This document shows, in pieces, positions 34,680-42,423 of a stretch of 64,000 bases of DNA; the stretch's first letter is position 1, and each line of letters starts with the position of its first letter. The notes under the pieces were generated by a model that was not told the origin of the DNA, searched no databases, and saw only the letters and a list, made by a program, of their open reading frames with translations. The translations under genes and the position numbers were made by a program. Source of the DNA: JAQVEM01 sp964603595. GTDB lineage: Bacteria; Actinomycetota; Humimicrobiia; Humimicrobiales; Humimicrobiaceae. The stretch spans positions 62,001 through 126,000 of the forward strand of contig CAZRVN010000001.1 in NCBI GenBank assembly GCA_964603595.1. The letters run 5' to 3'.

Positions 34680-35336
34680 ATGAAAGCAAATGACAGAGCA
34701 AAAAAGGATAAAGATAGCAGGGTCGGCCTTATGCCTGCTATTATACAGGATTATAAGTCAGGTGAGGTCCTGATGCTGGCTTATATGAGCAAAGAGTCAT
34801 TAAAAAAGAGTCTTGAGACCGGGACGACCTGGTTCTGGAGCAGGTCAAGGAAAAAGCTCTGGAACAAGGGAGAAACATCCGGGAATGTACAAAAAATTAA
34901 AAATATAAAATACGATTGTTACGGTAATGCTTTACTTATTAGCGTGGAACAGATAGGCAATGCATGTCATACAGGGAACAGGAGCTGCTTCTACAGATTC
35001 CTTAAAGATATTGGGAAAGACCTTGATTTTAGCAGGTATTCCAAAGAAAAAAGACAGGATAATATACTTGAAGAATTGTATAAAGTGGTGGATAGCAGGA
35101 TAAAGAATAAAACATCAGATTCTTATACTTACAATCTACATAAAAAAGGCCTGGATGAGATAATAAAAAAGTTCGGTGAGGAAAGTATGGAAGTAATCCT
35201 TTCAGCAAAGCACCAGAAAAAACAGGAGATGATAAATGAAATAGCTGATACTTTATATCATCTGATTGTTTTAATGGTTGAGAAGAAAGTTACTCTGGAA
35301 GAAGTATTTGGAGAATTAAAAAGCAGAAGGAGATAA
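34680..35336 (+). CDS. hisI: Bifunctional phosphoribosyl-AMP cyclohydrolase / phosphoribosyl-ATP pyrophosphatase
   Basis: This 218-residue fusion covers steps 2 and 3 of histidine synthesis. The N-terminal HisI part has LMLAYMSKESL, TTWFWSRSRKKLWNKGETSGN, DCYGNALL and ACHTGNRSCFY (zinc ligands). The C-terminal HisE part, from about residue 118, has LEELYKVVDSR, KFGEESMEVILSAK and EIADTLYHLIVLM. It is 10 nt upstream of pfkA. hisC and hisD are not in this operon and must be elsewhere in the genome. Confidence 0.94.
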   Translation: MKANDRAKKDKDSRVGLMPAIIQDYKSGEVLMLAYMSKESLKKSLETGTTWFWSRSRKKLWNKGETSGNVQKIKNIKYDCYGNALLISVEQIGNACHTGNRSCFYRFLKDIGKDLDFSRYSKEKRQDNILEELYKVVDSRIKNKTSDSYTYNLHKKGLDEIIKKFGEESMEVILSAKHQKKQEMINEIADTLYHLIVLMVEKKVTLEEVFGELKSRRR

Positions 35337-35346
35337 GTGAACAGTT

Positions 35347-36315
35347 ATGGCTAAGGAAAAAAGAAAAATAGCAGTACTTACAAGCGGTGGAGATGCTAGC
35401 GGTATGAATCCAGTTATAAGAACTGTTACCAGATATGGGATATATCAAAACCTGGAAGTTTATGGGTTTTATGAAGGATACAAGGGATTAATAAATAATA
35501 ATTTTAAGGTACTTGATTTAAATTCAGTCGGCGGGATCATTGATAGAGGCGGTACTTTCCTTTATTCCGCAAGGTCTGAGGAATTTAAACGCAGCAGGGG
35601 TTTTAAAAAAGCTATAGGTAACCTGAAAGCCAATGGAATAGATGGACTGGTTGTGGTTGGGGGAGACGGTACTTTCAGAGGTGCTCATGAGCTTCACGAA
35701 AAAGGGGTACAGGTTATTGGAATTCCTGCAACTATAGATAACGATATTGCGGGAACTGATTATAGCATAGGATTTGATACTTCTCTTAATGTAATAATTG
35801 ACCTGATATCAAAGATAAGGGATACCGCTTCTTCGCATGATAGAATATTTGTGATAGAGGTTATGGGCAGGGACTCGGGCTTGATTGCAGTTAATACAGG
35901 GGTTGCCTGCGGTGGGGATTACATATTGATACCCGAAATGGAAGTTGATCTGGCTAAAGTTGCCAAACAGATAAGAAATCACAGGAAAGGTAAGAGGCAT
36001 ACTTTAATAATAGTGGCAGAAGGTGCAGCAAAAGCATCGGATGTTGCTTCTTCAATTAAAATACATGCAGGGCATGATGTGAGGGTATCAGTGCTTGGCC
36101 ATATTCAGAGAGGGGGTTCTCCTTCTGCTATGGACAGGATACTGGCGGCTGAATTTGGCAGTAAAGCTGTAGATTTATTAATTGAAGGAAAAAGTGACTA
36201 TATGGTGGGGATAAGGAGCATGAAGATAGAAGTATCAAGGTTTGAGGATGTTCTAAAAGTGAAGAAAGGCATAGATAAAGACCTCTATAAACTAGCTCAT
36301 ATACTATCTCTGTAA
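35347..36315 (+). CDS. pfkA: ATP-dependent 6-phosphofructokinase
   Basis: This 322-residue PfkA-family kinase phosphorylates fructose 6-phosphate. It has LTSGGDASGMNPVIR, the nucleotide loop GGDGTF near 104-108, PATIDNDIAGTDYSIGFDT and VMGRDSGLIA. The Gly in GGDGT (not GGDDT) points to ATP rather than pyrophosphate as donor. The residue before TIDND is Ala, between the ATP-type Gly and the PPi-type Lys, so ATP is the best reading but not certain. It is co-transcribed with hisIE (10-nt gap), and its 3' side faces tRNA-Leu(CAA) on the other strand. Confidence 0.92.
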   Translation: MAKEKRKIAVLTSGGDASGMNPVIRTVTRYGIYQNLEVYGFYEGYKGLINNNFKVLDLNSVGGIIDRGGTFLYSARSEEFKRSRGFKKAIGNLKANGIDGLVVVGGDGTFRGAHELHEKGVQVIGIPATIDNDIAGTDYSIGFDTSLNVIIDLISKIRDTASSHDRIFVIEVMGRDSGLIAVNTGVACGGDYILIPEMEVDLAKVAKQIRNHRKGKRHTLIIVAEGAAKASDVASSIKIHAGHDVRVSVLGHIQRGGSPSAMDRILAAEFGSKAVDLLIEGKSDYMVGIRSMKIEVSRFEDVLKVKKGIDKDLYKLAHILSL

Positions 36316-36434
36316 AGTTACTTAGGCTTTTTAAACAACATTTTTTAAGTGTTTTTATTCGGCCGGAATAAGATAAGGTTAAATTGGCTGTAAAACATTT
36401 GAGTAAAATAATCCCGTATTGGTAATGATTTATA

Positions 36435-36523
36435 TGGTGCCGAAGGTCGGGGTCGAACCGACACGAACCTTGCGGTCCACTGGATTTTGAGTCCAGCGCG
36501 TCTGCCAATTCCGCCACTTCGGC
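36435..36523 (-). tRNA. tRNA-Leu (anticodon CAA)
   Basis: An 89-nt class II tRNA with encoded CCA. The acceptor stem GCCGAAG pairs with CTTCGGC, with discriminator A. The anticodon stem CTGGA/TCCAG encloses loop CTCAAAA, so the anticodon is CAA (reads UUG). A variable arm and the T arm GTCGG-TTCGACC-CCGAC complete the cloverleaf. Confidence 0.97.
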
Positions 36524-36532
36524 GCCTAAAAA

Positions 36533-36561
36533 ATAATACAATTTATATAAATTATTATCAA
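36533..36561 (-). promoter_or_regulatory. Promoter of tRNA-Leu(CAA)
   Basis: On the minus strand, TTGATA (36556-36561) and TATTAT (36533-36538) are separated by exactly 17 bp. The predicted start lies a few bases before the mature tRNA 5' end at 36523. Confidence 0.65.
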
Positions 36562-36677
36562 GAATTGATATAAAGGGTGAGGTAGATCTGTTAAACAACA
36601 GGTCTGGTATAGGCAATATTGCAACATTCTACATATATTAATCTATAATTTGCATTATCAGAATTTTAAGAGAATAC

Positions 36678-36706
36678 TTGACAATTTTAAGATAATTTAT
36701 TATATT
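36678..36706 (+). promoter_or_regulatory. Consensus sigma70-type promoter immediately upstream of a terminator
   Basis: TTGACA (36678-36683), a 17-bp spacer and TATATT (36701-36706) form one of the best promoters in the window. The expected start near 36713 is directly at the first base of the terminator stem, so the predicted transcript is only about 45-50 nt. Confidence 0.6.
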
Positions 36707-36714
36707 TTAATAAC

Positions 36715-36759
36715 AAAAAGCGCCATTAAATTTTTAAGAAGTTTGATGGCGCTTTTTTT
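36715..36759. terminator. Strong, potentially bidirectional terminator hairpin
   Basis: Arms AAAAAGCGCCAT and ATGGCGCTTTTT are perfect over 12 bp. They can be extended by TAAA/TTTG (one G-U pair) to a 16-bp stem with an 11-nt loop, followed by T's. The A-run on one side and T-run on the other allow function on both strands. Confidence 0.8.
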
Positions 36760-36994
36760 ATGTATATTTTTCGGTTTTCATATAAACTGCTGCAATATAG
36801 AACTGCAATCAAGAAAATAGATTTTATGACAGTAAAATTTAAAAAGCTGTTTTTAAAAAAATTAAGGTTCATAAGAATTCTTTTAACATCTTTTTTCAAA
36901 CTATTACACAGGTCAATAAATTTTAGGCAGGGAGATATTAAGCAATATCCAGATGCTTTATTAGTATAAAGTGATATGCTATAGTCACTAATAA

Positions 36995-37126
36995 AAAAAT
37001 AGGGTAGCCTTTGTAAAAACCAGGTGGAAACCGGTTAGCTCATAATTAAACACTGTGAGATGTTCCGATGTTTGAAATATTATATATTTAAGAAGGAGAA
37101 ACTTTTGAGTTTCTCTTATCTTTTTA
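36995..37126 (+). ncRNA. Candidate leader or small RNA upstream of polA, class unknown
   Basis: TGCTATAGT (36977-36985) fits an extended -10 promoter. The RNA that would follow includes a GNRA-capped mini-hairpin (CCAGGTGGAAACCGG), a possible CTCA/TGAG stem, and finally a 3' terminator: GAGAAACT-TTTG-AGTTTCTC (37096-37115) with two further closing pairs and a T-rich tail. I could not match it to a known riboswitch or RNA family. Because it ends 75 nt before polA, it may be an attenuator-type leader or an independent small RNA. Confidence 0.35.
37096..37126 (+). terminator. Terminator hairpin upstream of polA
   Basis: An 8-bp perfect stem (37096-37103 with 37108-37115), extendable by two pairs, with loop TTTG and followed by TTATCTTTTTA. 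It separates the candidate leader RNA from polA. Confidence 0.65.
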
Positions 37127-37203
37127 TATTGTGAGTATGGTAAAAACTTAAATGTTCTATGAAATTTAAGAATCTTATAGATTTTCAACGGGGGTTTTGA
37201 TAA

Positions 37204-39978
37204 TTGGGTAAAGGAAAGAAAGATAAGATAGTTCTAATAGATGGAAACAATATAGCATACAGGGCTTTTTATGCGCTTCCTGATAGTATTTCTACATCAT
37301 CGGGAGTTACTACAAATGCTGTCCTTGGATTTACCAGCATGCTTTTAAAACTTATAGAAGAGCAAAGGCCCGACACCATAATATGTGCTTTTGACAGCAA
37401 AACCCCGACTTTCAGGCACAAAATGTTTGACCAGTATAAAATAAAAAGAAAAAAAATGCCTGATGAGCTTGGAAACCAGTTCCCACTTATAAAAGAAGTT
37501 CTGAGTGTATTTAACATTAACTGCCTGGAAAAGGATGGTTTTGAAGCAGATGACATAATTGCAGATATAGTTTTTAAAATTAAAGAATCACCCCGTCAGG
37601 TATTAATAGTTACCGGCGATAAGGATATGTTGCAGCTTGTCTCTGATAATGTAAAGGTTATGTCTGCCAGAAAGGGTGTTACAGATACAGTATGGTTTGA
37701 TAGGCAGGGTGTTGTAGAAAAATTTGGGGTTAAACCTGAAAGTATAAAAGACCTGTTAGCTCTTATGGGAGATAGTTCGGATAATATACCCGGGGTACCT
37801 GGCATCGGGCCGAAAACGGCAAAATTGCTATTATCAAAGTACGGTTCCATTGAAGAAATCTATAAAAATCTGGATAAGCTGGATAATGAGCGATTAAAGA
37901 AGGTTCTTAAAAAAAACAGGGATATTGCAGAAATGAGTAAAAAGCTTACAGAACTTAAGATTATTGATGATATAAATGTGGAAGAAATAATAAGTAAAAG
38001 TTTTAAAAATATCAGTATTGGTGAGGTAAGGCAGCTTTTTGAAAGTCTGGAGTTTAGAAATCTGGGAAAGAAACTGTATGGCCTGAAAGATAAAATTGAT
38101 TTTAAAGAAGAACTAGGAGTGGATACAAAGAGAGTAGAAAAAAAAGATGGAAAAATCAAATTAAAGTATCTAACTACCGGGTCAGATGTGGAAATTTTAA
38201 CAAAAGATAAGGGCAGAGAGGGCCTTTTTATTACGGAGTTTGTACCCTGCGGTAGGTTTTGCGGGATTATTATATACAAGGGTAAGGATGATGCATGCTT
38301 TATTAAGAAAAATATGCTTCGGGATAAAGATGTAAGAGCCGGTTTAAAGAAACTGCTGGAAGATAAAAAGAATAAAATCTCCGGTTTTGGTTTTAAGAAT
38401 CTATATAAAATATTAAAAAGTAATGGAATTATTTTAGGTTGTAAATTTATTGATTATAAAATAATGTATTTGATTCTTAAACCGAATAAACCCTCGGCAA
38501 GTCTGGATGAAATAATCTATAGTCTTTTAGATATAGACATTAGGAGTAGGGCGGATGAAGATAGAAATGATTTGGAAAGCAAGGAAAATAAGCCGGGATC
38601 GTTAGAAGGGGTAAATAAAAAGATGCAGCTGGAACTTGATTTCCAGAAGAAGGGAAGTAAACAGGAGCAGGAGAGAATTGAATTAGATATGCTGTTAAGA
38701 AGATTAAGCTTTTATAAGAGAATTGAAGATAAATTACTGGAAGAAATAAAAAATGAACAAATGGATAAGCTGTACTGGGAGATTGAAGAGCCGCTAATAA
38801 AGGTACTGGCTGAAATGGAATATACAGGTATTAATATAGATAGGGAATATTTAAATGTTTTAATTAAGGAATATGATGATGCTATAAAGAAACTACAAAA
38901 AAAAATTTATAATCTCTGTAGCGAAGAATTTAATATAAATTCTTCACAGCAGTTGTCAGAGATACTCTACAGGAAGCTCGAGCTTCCTGTTACTAAAAAA
39001 ACAAAAACCGGGTTTTCCACTGATGCAGAAGCACTTAAAAATATTTATGATAGTTCCCCGGTGATAGAGGAAATACTGGACTACAGGGAAAAAACAAAGC
39101 TTAAAAATACTTACATAGATGTTCTTCCAAGATTAATTGATAGTAGGGATTCAAGAGTCCATACCACATACAGCCAGCTGGGGACTTCTACTGGAAGAAT
39201 AAGCAGCAGCAATCCAAATCTTCAAAATATACCGGCAAGGACGGAATTTGGGAGACAGATAAGAAAGGCTTTTATCCCCGGATATGGTTATGACTTAATA
39301 ATGTCTTCGGATTATTCTCAAATTGAATTGCGTGTCCTTGCCCATCTGTCAGGGGACAATAACCTTATAGATATTTTTAAAAGGGATGAAGATATACATA
39401 CAAGGACAGCTTCGGAAATTTTCGGGGTAGATTATGATAAAGTTGACAGAACTTTAAGGAGAAAAGCGAAAGCAATAAATTTTGGAATAATTTATGGTAT
39501 GACCGAATACGGCCTGGCAGGCCGGCTTTCTATTTCTGAGGAAGAAGCCAGAGATTATATTAAAAAATATTTTGATAGGTTCCCTGGCGTGAGCGGTTAT
39601 TTAAAATTTTTAATAGATGAAGCATATAAAAAAGGATACTCAACAACAATTTTTGGGAGGAAAAGGTATTTAAAGGAGCTGGGTAGCAGTAATAATAGAT
39701 TAAGAAATCTTGGCGAGAGATTTGCAGTAAATACGCCCATACAGGGGAGTGCTGCAGATATAATGAAACTTTCTACAGTAGTGTTATATAATAAGCTAAA
39801 GTCAGAAAAAATAGATTGTAATATTATTCTTCATGTCCATGATGAGCTGGTGCTGGAATTGAAAGAAAAAGATAAGGAAATTGTAAAAAATGCAGTTACC
39901 GAATCAATGGAAAATTGCATGGACCTGAAAGTTGAACTAAAAGTGGGCATAAAAATAGGTAAGAACTGGTATATTTAA
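37204..39978 (+). CDS. polA: DNA polymerase I
   Basis: This 924-residue family A polymerase has an N-terminal 5'-3' exonuclease (LIDGNNIAYRAFYALP, FEADDIIAD, VTGDKDMLQLV, GDSSDNIPGVPGIGPKTA). The middle domain (about 300-560) has lost the DxE signature of a proofreading exonuclease. The polymerase core is complete: motif A DYSQIELRVLAHLSGD near 701, motif B RRKAKAINFGIIYG near 753, and motif C HVHDELVLE near 879. The start is TTG 37204: no in-frame ATG lies near, GGGGG at about 10 nt upstream acts as ribosome site, and the N-terminus fits PolA. It acts in Okazaki processing and repair. rpsA and coaE follow, as in Actinobacteria. Confidence 0.95.
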   Translation: MGKGKKDKIVLIDGNNIAYRAFYALPDSISTSSGVTTNAVLGFTSMLLKLIEEQRPDTIICAFDSKTPTFRHKMFDQYKIKRKKMPDELGNQFPLIKEVLSVFNINCLEKDGFEADDIIADIVFKIKESPRQVLIVTGDKDMLQLVSDNVKVMSARKGVTDTVWFDRQGVVEKFGVKPESIKDLLALMGDSSDNIPGVPGIGPKTAKLLLSKYGSIEEIYKNLDKLDNERLKKVLKKNRDIAEMSKKLTELKIIDDINVEEIISKSFKNISIGEVRQLFESLEFRNLGKKLYGLKDKIDFKEELGVDTKRVEKKDGKIKLKYLTTGSDVEILTKDKGREGLFITEFVPCGRFCGIIIYKGKDDACFIKKNMLRDKDVRAGLKKLLEDKKNKISGFGFKNLYKILKSNGIILGCKFIDYKIMYLILKPNKPSASLDEIIYSLLDIDIRSRADEDRNDLESKENKPGSLEGVNKKMQLELDFQKKGSKQEQERIELDMLLRRLSFYKRIEDKLLEEIKNEQMDKLYWEIEEPLIKVLAEMEYTGINIDREYLNVLIKEYDDAIKKLQKKIYNLCSEEFNINSSQQLSEILYRKLELPVTKKTKTGFSTDAEALKNIYDSSPVIEEILDYREKTKLKNTYIDVLPRLIDSRDSRVHTTYSQLGTSTGRISSSNPNLQNIPARTEFGRQIRKAFIPGYGYDLIMSSDYSQIELRVLAHLSGDNNLIDIFKRDEDIHTRTASEIFGVDYDKVDRTLRRKAKAINFGIIYGMTEYGLAGRLSISEEEARDYIKKYFDRFPGVSGYLKFLIDEAYKKGYSTTIFGRKRYLKELGSSNNRLRNLGERFAVNTPIQGSAADIMKLSTVVLYNKLKSEKIDCNIILHVHDELVLELKEKDKEIVKNAVTESMENCMDLKVELKVGIKIGKNWYI

Positions 39979-40061
39979 AAAGTTTATTTATGATATTGAT
40001 TATTCTTTTTTTGCATGTTATCCTTTTCAAATATTAAAAAAGGAGATTGATTTATTAAAAA

Positions 40062-41495
40062 ATGACTGAAAAAAACTATTATAAAAAACTAACAGATGAC
40101 AATTACATGATTGAAGATGAAAACGGAAAAATGGTTCCAAATTATGATTTGACCATGATTAATCTAAATGATGGAGATGTGATTAAAGGCAGGATAGTAA
40201 AAATTGATAAAGATGAAGTACTGGTAGATGTAGGGTTCAAATCAGAAGGAGTTATACCGCTGAATGAACTTTCAATAAGAAACGGTGTAAAACCCGGAGA
40301 TGTTCTAAAGATTGATGATGAAATAGAAATAATGGTGCTTCAAAAAGAAGATCAGGATGGTCGGCTGATATTATCAAAGAAGAGAGCTGAAGTAGAAGAG
40401 AATTTTAACAGGATAGAAAAGATATATGAAAATGGAGATACCATTGAGGGCGAAATTATAGAATGTGTAAAAGGTGGCCTGATTGTTGACATTGGATTAA
40501 GAGGTTTTCTTCCTGCATCGTTAATAGATGTAAGAAAAACAAAAGATCTTGAGTCTTACATTGGTGAAAAGTGCACATGTAAAATCATTGAAGTTGATAG
40601 AAACAGAAATAATGTTGTCCTATCAAGAAAGGCCATTATAGAAGATGAAAGAAAAGAGCAGAGGAAAGAAATACTCGGCAAAATGGAAGTTGGCCAGGTA
40701 AGAAAAGGGATAATAACCAGTATTGCGGATTTTGGAGCTTTTGTTGATGTAGATGGCATAGATGGACTGGTTCATATTTCAGAGCTTTCGTGGAATCATG
40801 TTAAACATCCTTCAGAGATTGTCAGTGCAGACCAGGAAGTAGATGTTGAAATACTTGATATTGATTATGATAAGCAGAGGCTTTCCCTGGGTTTGAAACA
40901 AACTCAGAAAGATCCATGGCTGGAAAAGATAAAAAAATATTCGATTAAAGAAGTATTGAAGGGTAAAGTCACAAGGATTGTAAAATTTGGTCTGTTTGTC
41001 CAGGTTGATGAAGACCTCGAAGGTCTTGTTCATATATCAGAATTAAGTGATGAACAGGTAAAAAGGCCGAGCGATGTTGCAAAAATTGGAGATGAACTGA
41101 CAGTTAGAATTATTGATATAGATTTTGATAAAAGAAGGATGGCTTTTAGTGTAAAACAGGTAGAAAACCCGGTTGAAGACGAGGAAGAAAAAGCTGAGGA
41201 TACTGGCTCAGAAGAGAAGGATACAGAAAAGAAAATTAAAAAAGAAGAATTAAAAGAAGAAAAGCCGGAAGAAAAAGAGTCAGATAAAAAAGAAACAGAA
41301 GGCAAAGAACTGGAAGAAAAAGAGGAAGAGGATAAAGAATTAAAGAAGGAAAAAACAAAAAAACCTTCAGAAGATAAAGACAAATCTGCTGATAAAAAGG
41401 ACCAGAAAAAGGATCCGGAAGATAAAGAATCAAGTAAAAAGAAGCAAATAAATGAGATACTGAAAGAAATGAAGGACGAAGCGAATATAGAATAG
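40062..41495 (+). CDS. rpsA: Ribosomal protein S1 homologue with four S1 domains and a charged tail
   Basis: The 477 residues comprise four S1 RNA-binding repeats: GDVIKGRIVKIDKDEVLVDVG, GDTIEGEIIECVKGGLIVDIG, GQVRKGIITSIADFGAFVDVD and EVLKGKVTRIVKFGLFVQVD. A tail of about 105 residues follows, made almost only of Glu, Lys, Asp and Ser/Thr. Four domains are typical for Gram-positive/actinobacterial S1, shorter than the six of E. coli. An in-frame stop 6 nt upstream proves that ATG 40062 is the earliest start; AAAGGAG lies about 16 nt before it, farther than usual. The low-complexity tail is not conserved in S1 generally and is probably disordered. Confidence 0.92.
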   Translation: MTEKNYYKKLTDDNYMIEDENGKMVPNYDLTMINLNDGDVIKGRIVKIDKDEVLVDVGFKSEGVIPLNELSIRNGVKPGDVLKIDDEIEIMVLQKEDQDGRLILSKKRAEVEENFNRIEKIYENGDTIEGEIIECVKGGLIVDIGLRGFLPASLIDVRKTKDLESYIGEKCTCKIIEVDRNRNNVVLSRKAIIEDERKEQRKEILGKMEVGQVRKGIITSIADFGAFVDVDGIDGLVHISELSWNHVKHPSEIVSADQEVDVEILDIDYDKQRLSLGLKQTQKDPWLEKIKKYSIKEVLKGKVTRIVKFGLFVQVDEDLEGLVHISELSDEQVKRPSDVAKIGDELTVRIIDIDFDKRRMAFSVKQVENPVEDEEEKAEDTGSEEKDTEKKIKKEELKEEKPEEKESDKKETEGKELEEKEEEDKELKKEKTKKPSEDKDKSADKKDQKKDPEDKESSKKKQINEILKEMKDEANIE

Positions 41496-41788
41496 TAAAC
41501 TGATAGTAGCCCCGGCAGCAGCCCTATTAATAAGTAAACAGATAGACAACAGTATTATTTTAATATAGTAATGTAATAAAAGCAGATTTAGAAAATAAAT
41601 TTTTAAGGCAAATACAATAAAACCACCTAAGAACCACTATAATACTCTAGTAAAATCGTTATCTTGCTATTGATATATTACTATTATTAATAATATATTA
41701 TTATTAATAATAATTGTTCTAATAAACTTGTGCTGTAAAATATTTAATTTTAAAAAATAATTTAATAGCAAAAATAAGGAGGGGTATC

Positions 41789-42370
41789 ATAAAAGTACTG
41801 GGAGTTACAGGAAAAATTGCTTCAGGTAAAAGTATGGTGGCAGGGTTTATAAAAGAAATAAAAAAAGAAGGAACCGTAATAGATGTAGATAAAGTAGCAA
41901 AAGATATCTATTCAAGAAATCCTGAAATTTTAAAGCAACTAAGGGAGCTTTTTGGAAAGGATATCTTTAACCCCAGAGGTGAGTTAGTTTTAAGGTTGCT
42001 TGCAGAGAAGGTATTTTTAAGCAAAAGTCAGCTAATGAAATTAAATAAATTAATGTTCCCGTTAATGAAAAGCGAAGTTATAGGGATTTTAGATAAAAAA
42101 ACTACAGCGGGTTACATAATAATAGATGCAGCAGTTTTGTTTGGTTGCGGGCTGGATGAATTGTGTGACTATATTATTCTTGTTAAAAATTCAATAGAGA
42201 GAAGAAAGGATAATTTAAGGGAGTCGAGGTTTTCAGCTTATGAAATCAAGTTAAGAATAGAAGGACAGTATATAGAGATAGATAAGGATAAAGTGGATTT
42301 TATAATAAATAATAATGGTTCAAAAGAAGATTTATTCCTGAAAGTAAAAAAGATATTAGAAAATATATAG
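41789..42370 (+). CDS. coaE: Dephospho-CoA kinase with probable ATA start codon
   Basis: This enzyme performs the last step of CoA synthesis. The frame contains the P-loop KVLGVTGKIASGKSMVAGF, but the first in-frame ATG (41834) lies inside the loop's end and would delete the ATP site. Reading upstream, the frame has no ATG, GTG or TTG back to a stop at 41723. A perfect AGGAGG (41777-41782) sits 6 nt before ATA 41789, exactly where MKVLGVTG would begin. I therefore take ATA as initiator, giving 193 residues. Downstream motifs include VIDVDKVAKDIY and DAAVLFGCGLDELCD. It sits between rpsA and uvrB, the standard actinobacterial position. CoaE identity is firm, the start codon is inferred. Confidence 0.85.
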   Translation: MKVLGVTGKIASGKSMVAGFIKEIKKEGTVIDVDKVAKDIYSRNPEILKQLRELFGKDIFNPRGELVLRLLAEKVFLSKSQLMKLNKLMFPLMKSEVIGILDKKTTAGYIIIDAAVLFGCGLDELCDYIILVKNSIERRKDNLRESRFSAYEIKLRIEGQYIEIDKDKVDFIINNNGSKEDLFLKVKKILENI

Positions 42371-42423
42371 TTTTAAATAAAAAAATTTTATTAAAATAAT
42401 ATTTCTTTTAAAAATAAAAAATT

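Larger units (their letters stand above)
36562..37203. other. Gene-free region between tRNA-Leu and polA
   Basis: About 640 bases hold no convincing protein gene. They contain a consensus promoter firing straight into a terminator hairpin (36678-36760), and further on an extended -10 promoter candidate (36980-36985) followed by about 130 nt of possibly structured RNA that ends in a second hairpin with T-run (36995-37126). The polA start follows at 37204. Confidence 0.5.

Noticed and set aside
36760..36969. 69-codon + strand frame with many Lys, Phe and Leu
   Set aside because: It begins on the terminator's T-run side without a ribosome site, and its composition is that of translated AT-rich DNA.
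36988..37188. 66-codon minus-strand frame opposite the candidate leader RNA
   Set aside because: No ribosome site, no family, and it overlaps the hairpin and terminator structures.
41678..41716. Repeated TATTATTAATAATA units upstream of coaE
   Set aside because: Low-complexity A/T sequence; spacing and length do not suggest CRISPR or a defined repeat family.
41834..42370. coaE starting at ATG 41834
   Set aside because: This would remove the P-loop, which is clearly encoded just upstream in the same frame behind a perfect AGGAGG.
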